A DNA stretch of 37,279 nucleotides from a bacterium. Lineage in GTDB: Bacteria; Patescibacteriota; Minisyncoccia; Sungbacterales; GWA2-42-14. Shown here piece by piece: positions 15,316 through 22,080 of the stretch; position 1 is the stretch's first letter; the number at the start of each line of letters is the position of its first letter. The notes under the pieces were generated by a model. That model searched no databases. It was given only the letters and a program-made list of their open reading frames with translations, and was not told where the DNA came from. The position numbers and the translations under genes are program-made. The stretch is from NCBI GenBank assembly GCA_030649305.1, contig JAUSFV010000022.1, positions 1 to 37,279 on the forward strand, written 5' to 3'.

Positions 15316-15379
15316 TGGGCGACGTTGGGATCGGACCAACGGCCTCTCCGACCTCGGGTCGAAACGTCCCACTTCGCCC
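15316..15379 (-). pseudogene. tRNA-like element without a D-arm
   Basis: Acceptor GGGCGA pairs with TCGCCC, the discriminator is A, the T-arm GTTGG TCCGATC CCAAC is intact. The anticodon arm is TTCGA/TCGGA with a 7-base loop CCCGAGG (centre CGA, Ser-like). The D-arm is replaced by nine bases and base 33 is C, not U. Probably a degenerate tRNA, but the retained arms make a functional RNA conceivable. Confidence 0.5.
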
Positions 15380-15395
15380 AGCCAGATTTGGGCAT

Positions 15396-15467
15396 TGGGC
15401 ATTGCTGGGATCGAACCAGCGACCTTTGCAATGTGAATGCAACGCTCTACCACTGAGCTAAATGCCC
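15396..15467 (-). tRNA. tRNA-Val (anticodon CAC)
   Basis: Acceptor GGGCATT/AATGCCC, canonical D-arm (TAGCTCAGTGGTAGAGC), anticodon stem TTGCA/TGCAA with loop TTCACAT, and T-arm GCTGG TTCGATC CCAGC. The discriminator is A. The 3' acceptor strand is tandemly repeated just beyond (15390-15396). Confidence 0.95.
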
Positions 15468-15505
15468 ATAAAACAAAGCTAGCAAATTTCCATAGTCGAC
15501 ACAAC

Positions 15506-15527
15506 AAAACCCCCAATTGGGGGTTTT
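15506..15527. terminator. Palindromic terminator
   Basis: AAAACCCCCAATTGGGGGTTTT, a perfect 22-base palindrome overlapping the stop codon of the gene at 15527. It ends the leftward ribosomal-protein operon. Confidence 0.8.
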
Positions 15528-15910
15528 CAGATGCCTAATTTATTAATCATTTTCTCATGCGGGTCCTCCAGAATATCCCGTAAAAACCGATCGTACATAT
15601 CCATACGATATTTAAATTCGTCGGTTGTAAGCGCTACATAATTCAATTCCTTGCCGATTTCCGATTCAAGCCACGCCATAAATGAATTCAGGCGGCCTTT
15701 TTTTATGCCGTCTCCCACAATCAAAAGGTCAGCACGTGACGTGTCGGAATTAATAAAAACCCCCGCCAAAACAGCCAATTTAACACGCCCCAGCGCCCCG
15801 ATGCGTTTTGCAAGCACGAAACGATTTGCCGGTACGGCTTTCAAAATAAGCATCCGGAGTTCGGGGAAAAGAGCAAATTCTTTGTTGATGAAATAGACCT
15901 GTTTTTTCAT
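15527..15910 (-). CDS. C-terminal half of a Patescibacteria-type regulator/nucleotidyltransferase-like protein (split gene)
   Basis: The 127 residues begin MKKQVYFINKEFALFPELRMLILKA. In related organisms, as I remember them, this stretch follows an HTH domain within one chain. The rest (RVKLAVLAGVFINSDTSRADLLIVGD) looks like the core of a nucleotidyltransferase fold, with DLLIVGD as the usual acidic strand. The HTH half is the next gene upstream (15965-16381), in the same reading frame but separated by TGA and TAA. No Shine-Dalgarno precedes the ATG; the 54 bases between contain GCGGAT words. A split or repeat-interrupted gene is the likely origin. Confidence 0.65.
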   Translation of the reverse strand: MKKQVYFINKEFALFPELRMLILKAVPANRFVLAKRIGALGRVKLAVLAGVFINSDTSRADLLIVGDGIKKGRLNSFMAWLESEIGKELNYVALTTDEFKYRMDMYDRFLRDILEDPHEKMINKLGI

Positions 15911-15917
15911 AGAAAGT

Positions 15918-15968
15918 AGAAGCGGATCTCGCGCGGATTACCTGACACGCGGATTAAACGCGGATCAC
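15918..15968. repeat. GCGGAT word cluster splitting the regulator gene
   Basis: Four GCGGAT words within 51 bases. They carry the two in-frame stops (TGA, TAA) that separate the HTH half from the nucleotidyltransferase-like half. Confidence 0.6.
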
Positions 15969-16381
15969 CGTCTCTTTTTGGATTTCTGTTTTTTCTTAAA
16001 CGCGCGGCGCGCGGTTTTTCGTACGGCCTTTTTTATTTTCCTTTTTACTTTTGCCGCATTTTTTACTTTTCTCTTTGCCTTTGCAACTTTTGCGACCTTC
16101 CTTACTTTCTTTTTCGCTTTCTTTTTCGCCCTTGCAACCTTTGTTGCTTTTGTGGTCTTTTTTACTTTCTTTATTTTCACGATATGCACCTTCACTACCT
16201 TCGTTTTTACAAGTCCCAATCGCATCAGTTTTGCAAGTTCTTTTTGAATAACGCGGCGCTTTAATTGGGTCTGTTTCACGATTTCCTGCACAACAAATTC
16301 GCGCTCCGGACTCATCAAAAAGAGCTTCAAAAGCCGCGCTTTTGGCGTTGATTCAAACAACTTGTCTAAAATGGCCTCCAT
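15965..16381 (-). CDS. HTH protein with a long Lys/Ala-rich tail (N-terminal half of split regulator)
   Basis: Residues 1-60 form a winged-helix domain (LLKLFLMSPEREFVVQEIVKQTQLKRRVIQKELAKLMRLGLVKT, cut here for reading). Residues about 62-138 are almost only Lys, Ala, Val and Arg in KKAKKK/VKR-type repeats, like the tails of histone H1 or bacterial Hc1-type proteins. The tail should bind nucleic acid without sequence preference. The gene starts 12 bases after rplL ends, so it is co-transcribed with the ribosomal genes. The tail may be an expansion inserted at the old junction with the following half. Confidence 0.7.
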   Translation of the reverse strand: MEAILDKLFESTPKARLLKLFLMSPEREFVVQEIVKQTQLKRRVIQKELAKLMRLGLVKTKVVKVHIVKIKKVKKTTKATKVARAKKKAKKKVRKVAKVAKAKRKVKNAAKVKRKIKKAVRKTARRAFKKKQKSKKRR

Positions 16382-16392
16382 ATTGCTTACCG

Positions 16393-16767
16393 TTATTTTA
16401 TTTCAACCGTGGCTCCCGCTGCCTCTAATTTCTTTTTAATTTCGGCTGCCTCTTCTTTGGTCACGCCCTCCTTTACCGTTTTCGGAGCGGCATCAACCAA
16501 ATCCTTCGCTTCTTTCAAACCAAGCGTTGTTACCTCGCGAAGCGCCTTGATAACATTAATCTTCTGAGCTCCCGCCGCTTTTAATTCAACCGTAAACGAG
16601 GTCTGCTCTTCCTTGGCACCTCCCTCATCACCCCCCGCAGGAACCGCTGCTACTGCCATCGGCATTGCGGCTGATACGCCGAACTTCTCCTCAAGCGCCT
16701 TCACGAGTTCTGAGAGCTCTAAAACGCTCATTTTTTCTACTGCTGTAATCATGTCTTCTTTCGTCAT
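16393..16767 (-). CDS. rplL: 50S ribosomal protein L7/L12
   Basis: Forms the flexible stalk that recruits translation GTPases. The 124 residues have the N-terminal dimerisation helix ([26 protein letters not shown]), an Ala-rich hinge and the highly conserved C-terminal domain ([23 protein letters not shown]...[20 protein letters not shown], shortened). It lies downstream of rplJ in the classical order. The 99-base spacer is made of ATGCGAAT-type words and the ATG has no Shine-Dalgarno. Confidence 0.97.
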   Translation of the reverse strand: MTKEDMITAVEKMSVLELSELVKALEEKFGVSAAMPMAVAAVPAGGDEGGAKEEQTSFTVELKAAGAQKINVIKALREVTTLGLKEAKDLVDAAPKTVKEGVTKEEAAEIKKKLEAAGATVEIK

Positions 16768-16777
16768 TTTTTTAAAA

Positions 16778-16862
16778 AAACACGAATGTTTATGCGAATT
16801 TTTGCGAATTATATGCGAATCATCCGCATACTATTTGCATATATTAGCATACGCATTAGCGT
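16778..16862. repeat. ATGCGAAT/GCATA word cluster between rplJ and rplL
   Basis: Repeated TGCGAAT, GCATA and ATTAGCRTA words fill the spacer inside a ribosomal operon. Similar words recur at 36414-36458, beside rpmG. Confidence 0.65.
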
Positions 16863-16866
16863 AATA

Positions 16867-17376
16867 TTATTTTTTTATTTTGCTTAAAACCACGACCAAA
16901 TTTCTTAAATTCCCCTGCAAAACGTTATAAAATCCTTGAATAGGGGAGTTCAGAACCCAAACCAATTTTCCAAGCAGCTGTTCACGCGACGGCAATTTCG
17001 CAAGCGCCAATACTTCTTTGCCCTCTATCAATTTGCCGTCAAGCAAGCCCTTCAACACCTTGAATGTCTCGTTTTCTTTCCCGAATTTCGCCGCGGCTTT
17101 CGCCGGTCCGACCTGATCTTCATAACCAAAAATAACGCCAATCTCTCCCTCAAGCTCTTTTGGGTCATATTCAACTCCGATAGATTTGAGAGCAATTCGC
17201 AAAAACGTCTTTTTGGCAACCTTAAATTCGGCGCCGAGCTTCCTCATTTCGCGCCGCAAGGTCATCAATTTATTCACGCCAATCCCCCGAAAGTCAGTAA
17301 AAATAACTGATTTCTGTTTCTCAAATTTATCTGTCAATTCCTTGACAATTTCTTGTTTTTTTGACTTGGTAAGCAT
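16867..17376 (-). CDS. rplJ: 50S ribosomal protein L10
   Basis: Anchors L7/L12 dimers to the ribosome and represses its own operon by binding the leader. The 169 residues are normal for the family: VKELTDKFEKQKSVIFTDFRG, then NKLMTLRREMRKLGAEFKVAKKT, and the C-terminal helix. It is followed by rplL, and preceded by an L10-leader-like UTR and a strong promoter. Confidence 0.97.
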   Translation of the reverse strand: MLTKSKKQEIVKELTDKFEKQKSVIFTDFRGIGVNKLMTLRREMRKLGAEFKVAKKTFLRIALKSIGVEYDPKELEGEIGVIFGYEDQVGPAKAAAKFGKENETFKVLKGLLDGKLIEGKEVLALAKLPSREQLLGKLVWVLNSPIQGFYNVLQGNLRNLVVVLSKIKK

Positions 17377-17420
17377 GCTAATTTTATTTATGAGTGAAAC
17401 GAATAACTATAAAATTGAGC

Positions 17421-17460
17421 ACCCCGTGAGATAGCGCGTAAGGCGCGCATCTCATGGGGT
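17421..17460. repeat. ACCCCGTGAGAT hairpin within the rplJ leader
   Basis: ACCCCGTGAGAT(A)GCGCG pairs with GCGC(GC)ATCTCATGGGGT across a four-base loop. The same arm occurs at 18443-18454. It may act as attenuator of rplJ, being the last stem before the start codon. Confidence 0.6.
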
Positions 17461-17463
17461 TAT

Positions 17464-17664
17464 TTATTCGTGCACCAATCGGACTGCGCTACGGCTTGTC
17501 CTCTTGGACGAACAAATAAAAAATGGGCCAAAAATGCCCAAAGACCGTGCAAAAAGCACGTTTTTCCTAGGCAGGTCTTATTGTTCGCCCGTCCCGATGC
17601 CTCATTGAAAATATATTAAGGAAGTCGGGACTCCGACCTCGCGTCGGAGCCGTCTTTGGAAACT
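17464..17664 (-). promoter_or_regulatory. L10-leader-like autoregulatory 5' UTR of rplJ
   Basis: The leftward transcript from about 17664 contains AAGACGGCTCCG, a long stem (GTCCCGAC near 17630 with GGCATCGGGAC near 17600), and then AGACCTGCCTAGGAAAAA, similar to the CCTGCCGAGG element of known bacterial L10 leaders. Further 3' are hairpins AGACC..GGTCT enclosing GTGC/GCAC (about 17542-17580) and TGGGC/GCCCA (17524-17540). An extra hairpin element (17467-17513) that recurs at 18388-18437 lies between this and the start codon. The position upstream of rplJ and the motif support an L10-binding leader; exact boundaries are uncertain. Confidence 0.6.
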
Positions 17665-17670
17665 ATTACC

Positions 17671-17698
17671 AGTATAACCAACCCGAAAAGTTTGTCAA
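17671..17698 (-). promoter_or_regulatory. Promoter of the rplJ-rplL operon
   Basis: Minus strand TTGACA (17693-17698), 16-base spacer, TATACT (17671-17676). Confidence 0.75.
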
Positions 17699-17820
17699 TG
17701 GTTCTACGGGATCACCATACATCAAACCGCTCGTCCGCCTAAGGCGGATTAGCGCGGAGTCAAATGCTAAACGTAAAAAAGAAAAGCCGTCGAGCTCTGC
17801 TCATACGGCACAAATCCAAA

Positions 17821-18006
17821 CTATCTCTTTATCCCCCCGCCCCCGCAATCATCGCAAGGAAACGGGTAATCGCCCAAACCGGTTCCACCGCAAGACATGC
17901 AAGCATCAAATTTACAGCCGCAAAAAGAGCAAACAATCTTTTTGTTTCTGCCGGGTTCTGTTTCTAAGGGTATCCCCCGACGACGACATTTTTGGCATTC
18001 GTTCAT
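17821..18006 (-). CDS. Small DnaJ-type zinc-finger protein, 61 residues
   Basis: The ATG at 18006 is chosen because GGAGGAGTATC precedes it; a longer frame would overlap tRNA-His. The cysteines are arranged CQKC (residues 4-7), CSFC (27-30), CMSCGGTG (37-44) and CDDCGGGG (52-59). The last two are CxxCxGxG-like repeats as in the zinc-binding region of DnaJ. There is no J domain. It may bind unfolded protein or nucleic acid; the role is unknown. Confidence 0.75.
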   Translation of the reverse strand: MNECQKCRRRGIPLETEPGRNKKIVCSFCGCKFDACMSCGGTGLGDYPFPCDDCGGGGIKR

Positions 18007-18042
18007 GATACTCCTCCAGCACAAGGAAGCGATTTCGTTTGG

Positions 18043-18117
18043 GGTGATCGGTGGGATTCTAACCCACAACCACACGGGCCACAACCGTGCGCTCTGGACA
18101 ATTGAGCTACGACCACC
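18043..18117 (-). tRNA. tRNA-His (anticodon GTG)
   Basis: The extra G-1 (18117) pairs with C73, the His identity pair. Acceptor GTGGTCG/CGATCAC, anticodon stem CACGG/CCGTG with loop TTGTGGC. CCA follows directly (18042-18040), so it is encoded. The T-loop reads TTAGAAT, with A56 in place of C56, and the D-loop has U at position 19 in place of G: a matched change of the usual G19-C56 elbow pair. Confidence 0.93.
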
Positions 18118-18158
18118 GAATACATCATATTATAAACAAAGATTTTTGTCAAAAACAA

Positions 18159-18182
18159 GAGGCAAAACCGCAGTTTTGCCTC
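18159..18182. terminator. Hairpin upstream of tRNA-His
   Basis: GAGGCAAAAC, CGCA loop, GTTTTGCCTC. On the minus strand a T-rich tail follows. Confidence 0.55.
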
Positions 18183-18246
18183 GAATATGGAATGAGAGAA
18201 CGAAATATCGTTATGTGTAAAAGATCACTTGAATGACCTTGCGGAG

Positions 18247-18309
18247 GTTTTGTGCGTCCAAGGGGACGCAGGCCTTTTTAAATTGACTGCCAACTTTGGC
18301 GTACAAAAC
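18247..18309. repeat. Three-way-junction-like hairpin element
   Basis: GTTTTGT/ACAAAAC closing stem encloses two hairpins: GCGTCC/GGACGC and GCCAA/TTGGC. The closing stem is similar to those at 18388 and 18568. The whole stretch 18183-18646 has no gene that I can support. Confidence 0.5.
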
Positions 18310-18387
18310 CCTACTCAACGACATTCACATTTCTAGTATGTCGCTTATAAAAAATGATAGCAAACAGAGCCTGTGGATAACTTTATT

Positions 18388-18612
18388 GTTTGTCCAAGAG
18401 GACAAGTCCGCAGACGAAGTCCGATTGGCGCACAAACAATAAACCCCGTGAGATGCCCCATTAGATAAGGACAAGAAAAGCAGGAATACATCTTAACCGA
18501 CTAGTGCCGTCCGAAGCTTAAATACATCAATAATATTATCTAACGGGGCTATCTCACGGGGTCATTCGTTTGTAACTCCTCTGGCGTCGCTTAGCTCGCC
18601 ATCGGAGACAAA
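18388..18612. repeat. Composite hairpin element (two GTTTGT/ACAAAC stems flanking a nested inverted repeat)
   Basis: Order: a GTTTGT..ACAAAC element (18388-18437), a nested inverted repeat with ACCCCGTGAGAT (18443-18454) pairing 18551-18562 and an inner 11-of-12 pairing (18456-18467 with 18537-18548), then another GTTTGT..ACAAAC hairpin (18568-18612). The first part plus the ACCCCGTGAGAT arm is found again, inverted, in the rplJ leader (17421-17513). Confidence 0.65.
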
Positions 18613-18646
18613 CAAATGAAAAAAGCCAAACCATTCCGGTTTAGCT

Positions 18647-19141
18647 TCAAAAGATTATATGCTCAAGGCCTAAAGAATAAGGAAGCGTATAGAACGCATC
18701 ACGGAAACCGAGGAGCCGGAGAATCGGCTCGCAAATATCCTTACATGGTCTGGCGTTCGCAAACATGCCGGTTTGAGTTTCGCGGTAGGAATACATCGTC
18801 ATACCAAGAAACTGCCGAGGAATCTCGCCCCTGAAAATTCGAAGTGAATCCTTGGGCGCTATCCCCCGAAGCACGCCAAGAATTGCCTCAAATTCGGCAT
18901 GAATCGGTGCGGCCTTCTCTCTGAATTTCCGCCCCAACATAACAGAAAAAAATGAATTGCGGGACGTGTCGCCATTATATCCGATGCCGATAACCGCGCC
19001 CCGCTCGTCAACGACCGCGGCGGCGTGTTTATTCTTCTGTCGCGACTTTTGTACCTCACGCTGAAGCCGCAAAAGTATTGCGCGATGACGCGACTGCGTC
19101 TGTAGAAACCCCGCAAGCGTTATCCGATTATTCCTTCCCAC
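18647..19141 (-). CDS. Cytidine-deaminase-superfamily protein
   Basis: The 164 residues carry the zinc deaminase signature: HAE (residues 81-83, zinc His and proton-shuttle Glu) and PCKDIC (132-137), a PCxxxC form in place of the usual PCxxC. NKHAAAVVDERGAVIGIGYNGD is the preceding strand pair. The GTG start follows AAGGAGGTTTCTC. It may deaminate a nucleoside or nucleotide; the extra residue between the cysteines makes the substrate uncertain. It sits 27 bases after a GDPD gene under the same promoter. Confidence 0.7.
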   Translation of the reverse strand: MGRNNRITLAGFLQTQSRHRAILLRLQREVQKSRQKNKHAAAVVDERGAVIGIGYNGDTSRNSFFSVMLGRKFREKAAPIHAEFEAILGVLRGIAPKDSLRIFRGEIPRQFLGMTMYSYRETQTGMFANARPCKDICEPILRLLGFRDAFYTLPYSLGLEHIIF

Positions 19142-19168
19142 GAGAAACCTCCTTTACGAAAAATACTC

Positions 19169-19921
19169 CTACAATCTGTCTGGATAATCGGAGAATATCC
19201 CATCAACGCCCATTGCTTTTATGCGAGCAATATCGTCCGGTTCGTTAACGGTCCAAACGAACACCTTCATGCCGCTCGCATGAGCGCGCGAAACCATCTC
19301 TCTCGTCACAATGTCTTTTGACGGATTAATGGCATATACTTTCTCGTTCCATGTTGCCCTAACCTCAAATGCTCGCTGTAAATTCTCCGCCCGTTCTACC
19401 AAGAGAGCTATCCGCAACTTAGGCTCACGCACCTTCATCACAAAAAGATCATTCCATGTTGAGGTGTCACCCGACTCGTTCTCATTCATATCAAAAGCGG
19501 AAACAATCACGGAATCAACCAGATTATACCGCTGAATGAGCCGCAAAACATCTCCTACCATGGCTTTTTCCTTCAACTCCACATTAAAAAGAGGTTTCCA
19601 ATCGAATATGTTCCCCTTTCCCAAAACCCCAAACACCTGATCGAGAAGAGGAATCCTCTCGCACTTGCCCGCATCAAGTCGCCGAAGTTCGTCGTAGCTA
19701 AAATTACAAACCAAACCCCTTCCATTGGTCGTTCGTTCAAGTGCGGGATCATGAAACACCACAATTTCCCGTTTCCGATCAGATTTCCGAGAACCGGAAA
19801 AACGCACATCAAACTCAAGAGCTTCCGCCCCGCGCTCTATCGCATCTATGAAAGAAAGAATCGTGTTTTCCGGCTCATAACCTCGGGCACCCCTGTGCCC
19901 AATTTTCATAAATTTCCCCAT
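19169..19921 (-). CDS. Glycerophosphodiester phosphodiesterase
   Basis: Hydrolyses glycerophosphodiesters to glycerol 3-phosphate and an alcohol. The 250-residue TIM barrel has all family motifs: GHRGARGYEPENT (His9, Arg10, Glu17), EFDVR (Glu36, Asp38) and FHDPALERTTNG (His57). The C-terminal FVWTVNEPDDIARIKAMGVDGIFSDYPD is also typical (written here in part). No signal peptide is present, so the enzyme is cytoplasmic. The ATG follows AGAAGGAGGGGCTTCG. First gene of a two-gene operon. Confidence 0.93.
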   Translation of the reverse strand: MGKFMKIGHRGARGYEPENTILSFIDAIERGAEALEFDVRFSGSRKSDRKREIVVFHDPALERTTNGRGLVCNFSYDELRRLDAGKCERIPLLDQVFGVLGKGNIFDWKPLFNVELKEKAMVGDVLRLIQRYNLVDSVIVSAFDMNENESGDTSTWNDLFVMKVREPKLRIALLVERAENLQRAFEVRATWNEKVYAINPSKDIVTREMVSRAHASGMKVFVWTVNEPDDIARIKAMGVDGIFSDYPDRL

Positions 19922-19965
19922 CGAAGCCCCTCCTTCTAGATTATTATGTCGAAGATCGTAGCTAC

Positions 19966-19994
19966 ATTATATATAGAAAATACTATTTAGTCAA
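19966..19994 (-). promoter_or_regulatory. Promoter of the GDPD-deaminase operon
   Basis: Minus strand TTGACT (19989-19994), 17-base spacer, TATAAT (19966-19971). The -35 box lies in the last codons of the upstream Pcm-MltG gene. Confidence 0.8.
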
Positions 19995-21824
19995 GTATTT
20001 TCTGACCGCCGCATTATGCTCCTCAAGCGTGCGGGAAAAAATCGTCCGGCCATCGGGAGCAGAAAGATAGTAAAAATAATCAGATTCTTGCGGGTATATT
20101 GCCGCGCGGATTGCCGAAATACCGGAATTCGCAATTGGTCCCGGCGGTAATCCATAATATTTATAGGTGTTATACGGCGAATCAATCAGCGTGTCCTCGA
20201 TAAGGACACGAGAGGTGAAAGGTGAGAGGTGAGAGGTGAGAGATTTCGCATAAAGAACTGTTGCATCAACTTGAAGCGGAATACTTAGACGCAACCGTTT
20301 CCACAATATTCCCGAGACAATCGCGCGGTCCTCATCCGATACGACCTCTTTTTCAATGAGGGATGCCATCCGCACGATATCAAAAATTGTCTTTTTCTGA
20401 CGCGTTATTTCCTCGCGCAAATCCGAGGTTAATTTTCTGTCAAAATTCGTGAGCGTTTTCGCAACAATACTTTCCAACGAAGCATCGCGAAAAATGCGAT
20501 AGGTATCGGGAAACAAATACCCCTCAAGCCCCGCATTTTGCGGCGCATCAGTCAAAAACGAAAAATCAGCACGAAAACGCGACACCCCGTCTTTTCCGAC
20601 CAAACGCAAAAAGTCGTTTTGCGATACAATGTTTTCCCGTAAAAAATACTCCGCAATCTCGCGTGTTGTCCACCCCTCAGGAATGGTGATAGCGCGTTCA
20701 TTCGTTCCTCCCCGACGCAAGTCGCGAACAAGTTCAGGAATCGTTACGGTATCATTCCAGATATAAAACCCCGGCTTCAAGTCGGATGCAACGCCCTTGA
20801 GTGACACATACGTCACAAATACCCACTTAGAATCAATAACGCCCCCCTGTTTCAAAAATGCGCCGATTTTCCGCGACCCAAGCCCTTGTTCAATCATAAT
20901 ACTTTTTGAGCCACGAAAGTCGGCGTGGGGCCAATATATCTGATACGCAAAGGCGGCAAAGGCAACAAAAGCGGCAAAGGCAAGAAGTAAGAAGTAGGAA
21001 GTAGGAAGTAGGGGACGAGAAAAAAATTTTTTATTCCTTTGGCGAGAAGCTGGGAGCTGGGAGCTGGGAGCTCTGCTCACAAGCGGCACGAACGCAAATC
21101 CGGGAAATTCTTCTTCTTTCCATTCGGTTTCTGCCGCCTCAACCTCGGTCGAGGCGAACCTCGCCCCGCTTCCAGCGGGGCGGGATTTTTTCGTAAAACG
21201 CCAAATGGAATTATCGATGGGCGCCACAATCCTCCCGCCGACTTTCAGTTTCCTCCGCCATTCATCCGGAATGTCGCGGGACGCGGCGGCTGCCGCAATA
21301 ATTTTATCATACGGCCCGTCGGGAATTTCCGCGGTCGCGTCCTGACAGAAAAATTCTACAACGCCGCGCGAGATAAATCCGTACTTCTCTATATTTTTCC
21401 GCGCATACTCGCAAAGCTCCGATATGCGTTCAATGGTCACTACGTGGCCCGCAGACCTCCGCCGACTTGACGCAGACATACGCTGAATATTGTCCGCGTT
21501 ATTCTGCGTTCCGTCTGCGTTAGTCTGCGACTCGCTCACCGCGTGAGCGAGTAACGCTGTCTGCCAACCGGAACCGGCTCCGATATCCAAAATTTTCTCC
21601 CCCTCCTGCGGATCCAAAAGTTCCAGCATAAATGCAACGGTCAGGGGCTGCGAAATCGTCTGGCCGTAGCCAATGGGCAGGGGATAATTGCCGTATGCTT
21701 CTTGTGCGTATTCCGACAGGACAAAATCCGCACGAGCAATCGCACGGAATGCGTCAATAATACGAGGAGTTTTCAGATACCCCCCGTTAATTAATTCTTG
21801 AACAAGCCCTTCTTTTCCTTCCAT
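19983..21824 (-). CDS. Fusion of protein-L-isoaspartate O-methyltransferase and MltG-type endolytic transglycosylase
   Basis: Residues 1-250 are a Pcm domain (TISQPLTVAFMLELL, then the SAM motif ILDIGAGSGWQTALL at 78-92), which repairs isoaspartyl residues. After one membrane helix (about 278-297), residues 300-613 are MltG, which cuts nascent peptidoglycan: EGYLFPDTYRI (434-444), ASLIEKEV with catalytic Glu491, LQVDATVLYA and SPYNTYKYYGLPPGPI. Pcm is normally cytoplasmic and MltG periplasmic with one anchor, so this topology is consistent. Word repeats are built into the coding region: CGCAGAC words (residues about 99-125), a hairpin repeat (213-235), AGCTCCC, TTCCTAC and GGCAAAG words in the linker and membrane helix (252-295), and TCACCTC words (528-540). 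All keep the frame. Whether this is one product or two domains joined by repeat growth needs protein evidence. Confidence 0.85.
   Translation of the reverse strand: MEGKEGLVQELINGGYLKTPRIIDAFRAIARADFVLSEYAQEAYGNYPLPIGYGQTISQPLTVAFMLELLDPQEGEKILDIGAGSGWQTALLAHAVSESQTNADGTQNNADNIQRMSASSRRRSAGHVVTIERISELCEYARKNIEKYGFISRGVVEFFCQDATAEIPDGPYDKIIAAAAASRDIPDEWRRKLKVGGRIVAPIDNSIWRFTKKSRPAGSGARFASTEVEAAETEWKEEEFPGFAFVPLVSRAPSSQLPASRQRNKKFFSRPLLPTSYFLLLAFAAFVAFAAFAYQIYWPHADFRGSKSIMIEQGLGSRKIGAFLKQGGVIDSKWVFVTYVSLKGVASDLKPGFYIWNDTVTIPELVRDLRRGGTNERAITIPEGWTTREIAEYFLRENIVSQNDFLRLVGKDGVSRFRADFSFLTDAPQNAGLEGYLFPDTYRIFRDASLESIVAKTLTNFDRKLTSDLREEITRQKKTIFDIVRMASLIEKEVVSDEDRAIVSGILWKRLRLSIPLQVDATVLYAKSLTSHLSPFTSRVLIEDTLIDSPYNTYKYYGLPPGPIANSGISAIRAAIYPQESDYFYYLSAPDGRTIFSRTLEEHNAAVRKYLTK
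20211..20243. repeat. Tandem GAGGTGA words inside mltG
   Basis: Four to five GAGGTGA/AAGGTGA units in tandem, encoding an SLTSHLSPFTS insert just before the conserved SPYNTY motif. Confidence 0.8.
20946..21072. repeat. Three adjoining word repeats in the Pcm-MltG linker
   Basis: GGCAAAG words (20946-20982), GAAGTAG words (20981-21014) and GAGCTGG words (21045-21072). Together they encode the linker and much of the membrane helix. Confidence 0.8.
21450..21531. repeat. CGCAGAC word cluster inside pcm
   Basis: Several CGCAGAC/TCTGCGTT words. They encode a Ser/Gln/Asn-rich insert between methyltransferase motif I and the next strand. The same words occur at 33250-33440. Confidence 0.75.
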
Positions 21825-21825
21825 A

Positions 21826-21960
21826 CCAGGTAGTAGAAATTCGACTTTAATACACCTACCCTATCTCTCATTATTTATTATTTCTAAACTTATTGCCATG
21901 CTCAAGTAGTTAATAATCTTTTTTCGCCCGTGGCGACAGTCGAATTTTCACTACCTGGCA
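21826..21960. repeat. Long inverted repeat upstream of pcm-mltG
   Basis: CCAGGTAGT..AAATTCGACT (21826-21846) is matched by AGTCGAATTTT.ACTACCTGG (21938-21958) with a 90-base AT-rich loop. It separates the divergent pcm-mltG and proteasome genes. Confidence 0.7.
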
Positions 21961-22005
21961 TAAAATGGCTTGTAACAAAAAAAAGCGCTTAAGACGAACT
22001 CTCCA

Positions 22006-22034
22006 TTGCGCCATATGTTCCAAAATAGTATAGT
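22006..22034 (+). promoter_or_regulatory. Possible promoter of the proteasome operon
   Basis: TTGCGC (22006-22011), 17-base spacer, TATAGT (22029-22034). The -35 box is weak. Leader of about 40 bases. Confidence 0.45.
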
Positions 22035-22080
22035 AAAATAAGCATTCTTGAAAAAATATTAATACGGAACGGAGGAAATT

